A stretch of 8,997 nucleotides of DNA from the NCBI GenBank assembly GCA_024743015.1, contig JANSXJ010000135.1:1-8997 (forward strand), written 5' to 3'. Origin of the DNA: Hyphomonas sp. Its GTDB lineage: Bacteria > Pseudomonadota > Alphaproteobacteria > Caulobacterales > Hyphomonadaceae. Shown here in pieces: positions 8,014-8,997 of this stretch (position 1 is its first letter; each line of letters opens with the position of its first letter). A model generated the notes under the pieces. It saw only the letters and a list, made by a program, of their open reading frames with translations, was not told where the DNA came from and ran no database searches. The translations under genes were made by a program, and so were the position numbers.

Positions 8014-8741
8014 CAGTTCGCTCCCGCATCGTGGCCATTGGCGAGGGAGATGAACGCCTCTTCCAGTCCACCGGGCATTCGGTTTTCCAGGGCGTGCGGC
8101 GTATCGTCGGCGACCATCATACCATTATTGATGACAAGGACGCGCGTGCACATGGCGGGCACTTCCTCGAGCGTGTGCGTGGAAATAACGATGGCTTTGG
8201 TCGGCGCCATCCGAGCGACCAGCGAGCGAACGGCCCGTTTCTGGATTGGATCCAGGCCGTCTGTCGGCTCGTCGAGCAACAGGATCGGTGGGTCGTTGAC
8301 GAGCGCCGCAGCCAGGCCGACCCGCCGACGATATCCTTTAGAGAGCGAGCCGATCGATTTATGGGCGACATTGGCGATGCGGGCGTCCGCAATAACACGA
8401 TCGACGGCATCCTTGCGCTCCGACCGGTTGAGGCCATGCGTGTCCGCGATGAACCTTAGAAAAACGAGCGGGGTCATATCACGGTAAAGCGGCGCGCCTT
8501 CTGGAAGATAGCCGATTTGGCTTTGTGCCTCACGGCGCGCAGAAACGATGGAATGCCCATTCAGGACGGCGTCCCCCGAATCAGGCTCCAGCACGCCGGA
8601 GATCATGCGCATGGTTGTGGACTTGCCAGCCCCGTTCTGACCCAGGAAGCCGAGCACCTCGCCTTTTTGCAAACTGAAAGTCAGGCCAGAGACCGCGATA
8701 TTGTCGCCGAATGCCTTTTTTAGGTTTTTCAGTTCAAGCAT
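8013..8741 (-). CDS. GldA-like ABC transporter ATP-binding protein
   Basis: A 242-residue cytoplasmic ABC ATPase with a complete set of motifs. Walker A is GQNGAGKST (34-42), the signature is LSKGYRRR (133-140) in place of LSGGQ, Walker B is ILLLDEPT (153-160) with D157/E158, the D-loop is GLDP (162-165), and the switch histidine is H189 in STHTLEEV. The Q-loop position reads YLPEGAPLY, with E81 where many ABC proteins have Gln. As far as I recall this is common in the GldA/CcmA-like branch. LSKGYRRR and the YLPE segment place it in the GldA-type ABC-2 group. It is first in the operon and overlaps the permease by one base (TGATG). The ATG at 8741 gives the standard family N-terminus, but no good ribosome binding site precedes it. 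That space is occupied by an inverted repeat. Confidence 0.95.
   Translation of the reverse strand: MLELKNLKKAFGDNIAVSGLTFSLQKGEVLGFLGQNGAGKSTTMRMISGVLEPDSGDAVLNGHSIVSARREAQSQIGYLPEGAPLYRDMTPLVFLRFIADTHGLNRSERKDAVDRVIADARIANVAHKSIGSLSKGYRRRVGLAAALVNDPPILLLDEPTDGLDPIQKRAVRSLVARMAPTKAIVISTHTLEEVPAMCTRVLVINNGMMVADDTPHALENRMPGGLEEAFISLANGHDAGAN
8021..8025 (-). promoter_or_regulatory. Ribosome binding site of the GldF-like permease gene
   Basis: Read on the minus strand, GGGAG lies 7 bases before the ATG at 8013-8011, inside the end of the ATPase gene. It decides between the first ATG and the in-frame ATG six codons later in favour of the first. Confidence 0.6.
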
Positions 8742-8747
8742 CAGATC

Positions 8748-8758
8748 ATCACAGTGAT
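8748..8758. promoter_or_regulatory. 11-bp perfect palindrome just upstream of the GldA-like start
   Basis: ATCAC-A-GTGAT is an inverted repeat of two 5-base arms around one central base. On the minus strand it lies 7 to 17 bases before the ATPase ATG, where a ribosome binding site would be expected. It could be a small operator half-site arrangement or chance. The one-base centre is too tight for an RNA hairpin without opening the inner pairs. Only the symmetry is observed; function is inferred. Confidence 0.3.
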
Positions 8759-8927
8759 TGTCCGCAACGGGCTAGCGTCATTCGTTAGAGCTGGCCAGTA
8801 AAGGGATCACGAAAACAGTGCAGCTAAATTTCCGTTCATGCGCAAGATACTGCGCGGACGCTGCAACATTTTTTTGGGGCTGTGATGGAATGAATATATG
8901 TGTCGAGCGGCTCAAAACAGTCGCCCC

Positions 8928-8950
8928 GGGGGGCTGGGGGGGCTGATGGG
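8928..8950 (+). repeat. G-rich tract (G6, G7 and G3 runs) with G-quadruplex potential
   Basis: The plus strand carries six Gs (8928-8933), CT, seven Gs (8936-8942), CTGAT, then three Gs (8948-8950), preceded by CCCC at 8924-8927. The G7 run can be split by a one-base loop, so four G3 runs with short loops are available within 23 bases. The near-duplicated G-run-CT unit also makes it a candidate for slippage in replication or sequencing error. It lies about 190-210 bases upstream of the ABC operon start. Confidence 0.5.
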
Positions 8951-8997
8951 TCCGGAATGACTGCTAGACTTCGCCGCCCGACAATTGCAAACTGATC

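Larger units (their letters stand above)
8742..8997. other. Non-coding region upstream of the ABC operon
   Basis: These 256 bases contain no reading frame I would defend. The first gene of the minus-strand ABC operon starts at its left edge, so the operon promoter should lie here. I could not pick a convincing -35/-10 pair. Visible structure includes a palindrome at 8748-8758, a weak 5-bp stem with a 6-base loop (8840-8855), a T7 run (8869-8875), an AT-rich patch GAATATATG near 8892-8900, and G-tracts at 8928-8950. Whatever gene lies to the right is outside the window. Confidence 0.6.

Noticed and set aside
8031..8459. Plus-strand frame of 142 codons opposite the ABC ATPase gene
   Set aside because: It is antisense to the signature and Walker B region of the ATPase and has no family resemblance.
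8840..8875. Hairpin (GCGCA/TGCGC) followed by a T7 run, as a rho-independent terminator on the plus strand
   Set aside because: The stem is only 5 bp and is separated from the T run by 13 bases, and no plus-strand gene precedes it.
8838..8885. A 15-codon plus-strand frame (begins MRKILRGRC) running through the T7 tract, possible leader peptide
   Set aside because: It has no ribosome binding site, no run of one regulatory amino acid, no downstream gene in the window on that strand, and its length is within chance expectation.

Overview
The window looks like ordinary chromosome from a GC-rich alphaproteobacterium. I infer the Hyphomonadaceae/Caulobacterales neighbourhood from codon use, from the yidD-thrS pairing as I recall it from alphaproteobacteria, and from the form of the threonyl-tRNA synthetase. 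This placement is an inference, not a database result. Nearly all of it is coding: eight genes fill positions 1-8741, and only the last 256 bases carry no recognisable gene.

Positions 1-4353 (plus strand) hold four genes that read as one operon. They are the 3' part of yidD (membrane protein insertion factor, whose start lies outside the window), thrS (threonyl-tRNA synthetase), a polytopic O-antigen ligase/polymerase-family protein, and a GT2 glycosyltransferase. The joints are 13 bp, 0 bp and a 4-bp GTGA overlap. Housekeeping translation and membrane-biogenesis genes are therefore directly followed by two surface-polysaccharide genes, with no room for a terminator or a separate intergenic promoter.

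Positions 8741-4350 (minus strand) hold four genes with overlapping joints (TGATG, ATGA, ATGA). They are an ABC ATPase (GldA-like), an ABC-2 permease (GldF-like), a large membrane-anchored extracytoplasmic protein (GldG-like, ABC_transp_aux) and a DUF4340 protein. This is the Gld-type ABC module found in many non-gliding proteobacteria. The ATPase and permease should form the transporter core. The two anchored proteins probably form its extracytoplasmic part. The substrate is unknown.

The two operons converge and share a palindromic CTAG at 4350-4353 that supplies a TAG stop on both strands. The region upstream of the ABC operon (8742-8997) contains an 11-bp perfect palindrome where the ribosome binding site of the ATPase gene would sit, and a G6/G7 tract with G-quadruplex potential. 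I saw no tRNA, rRNA, insertion sequence, CRISPR array or prophage gene. I found no convincing evidence of a wholly new system. The least understood part is the GldG-DUF4340 pair.
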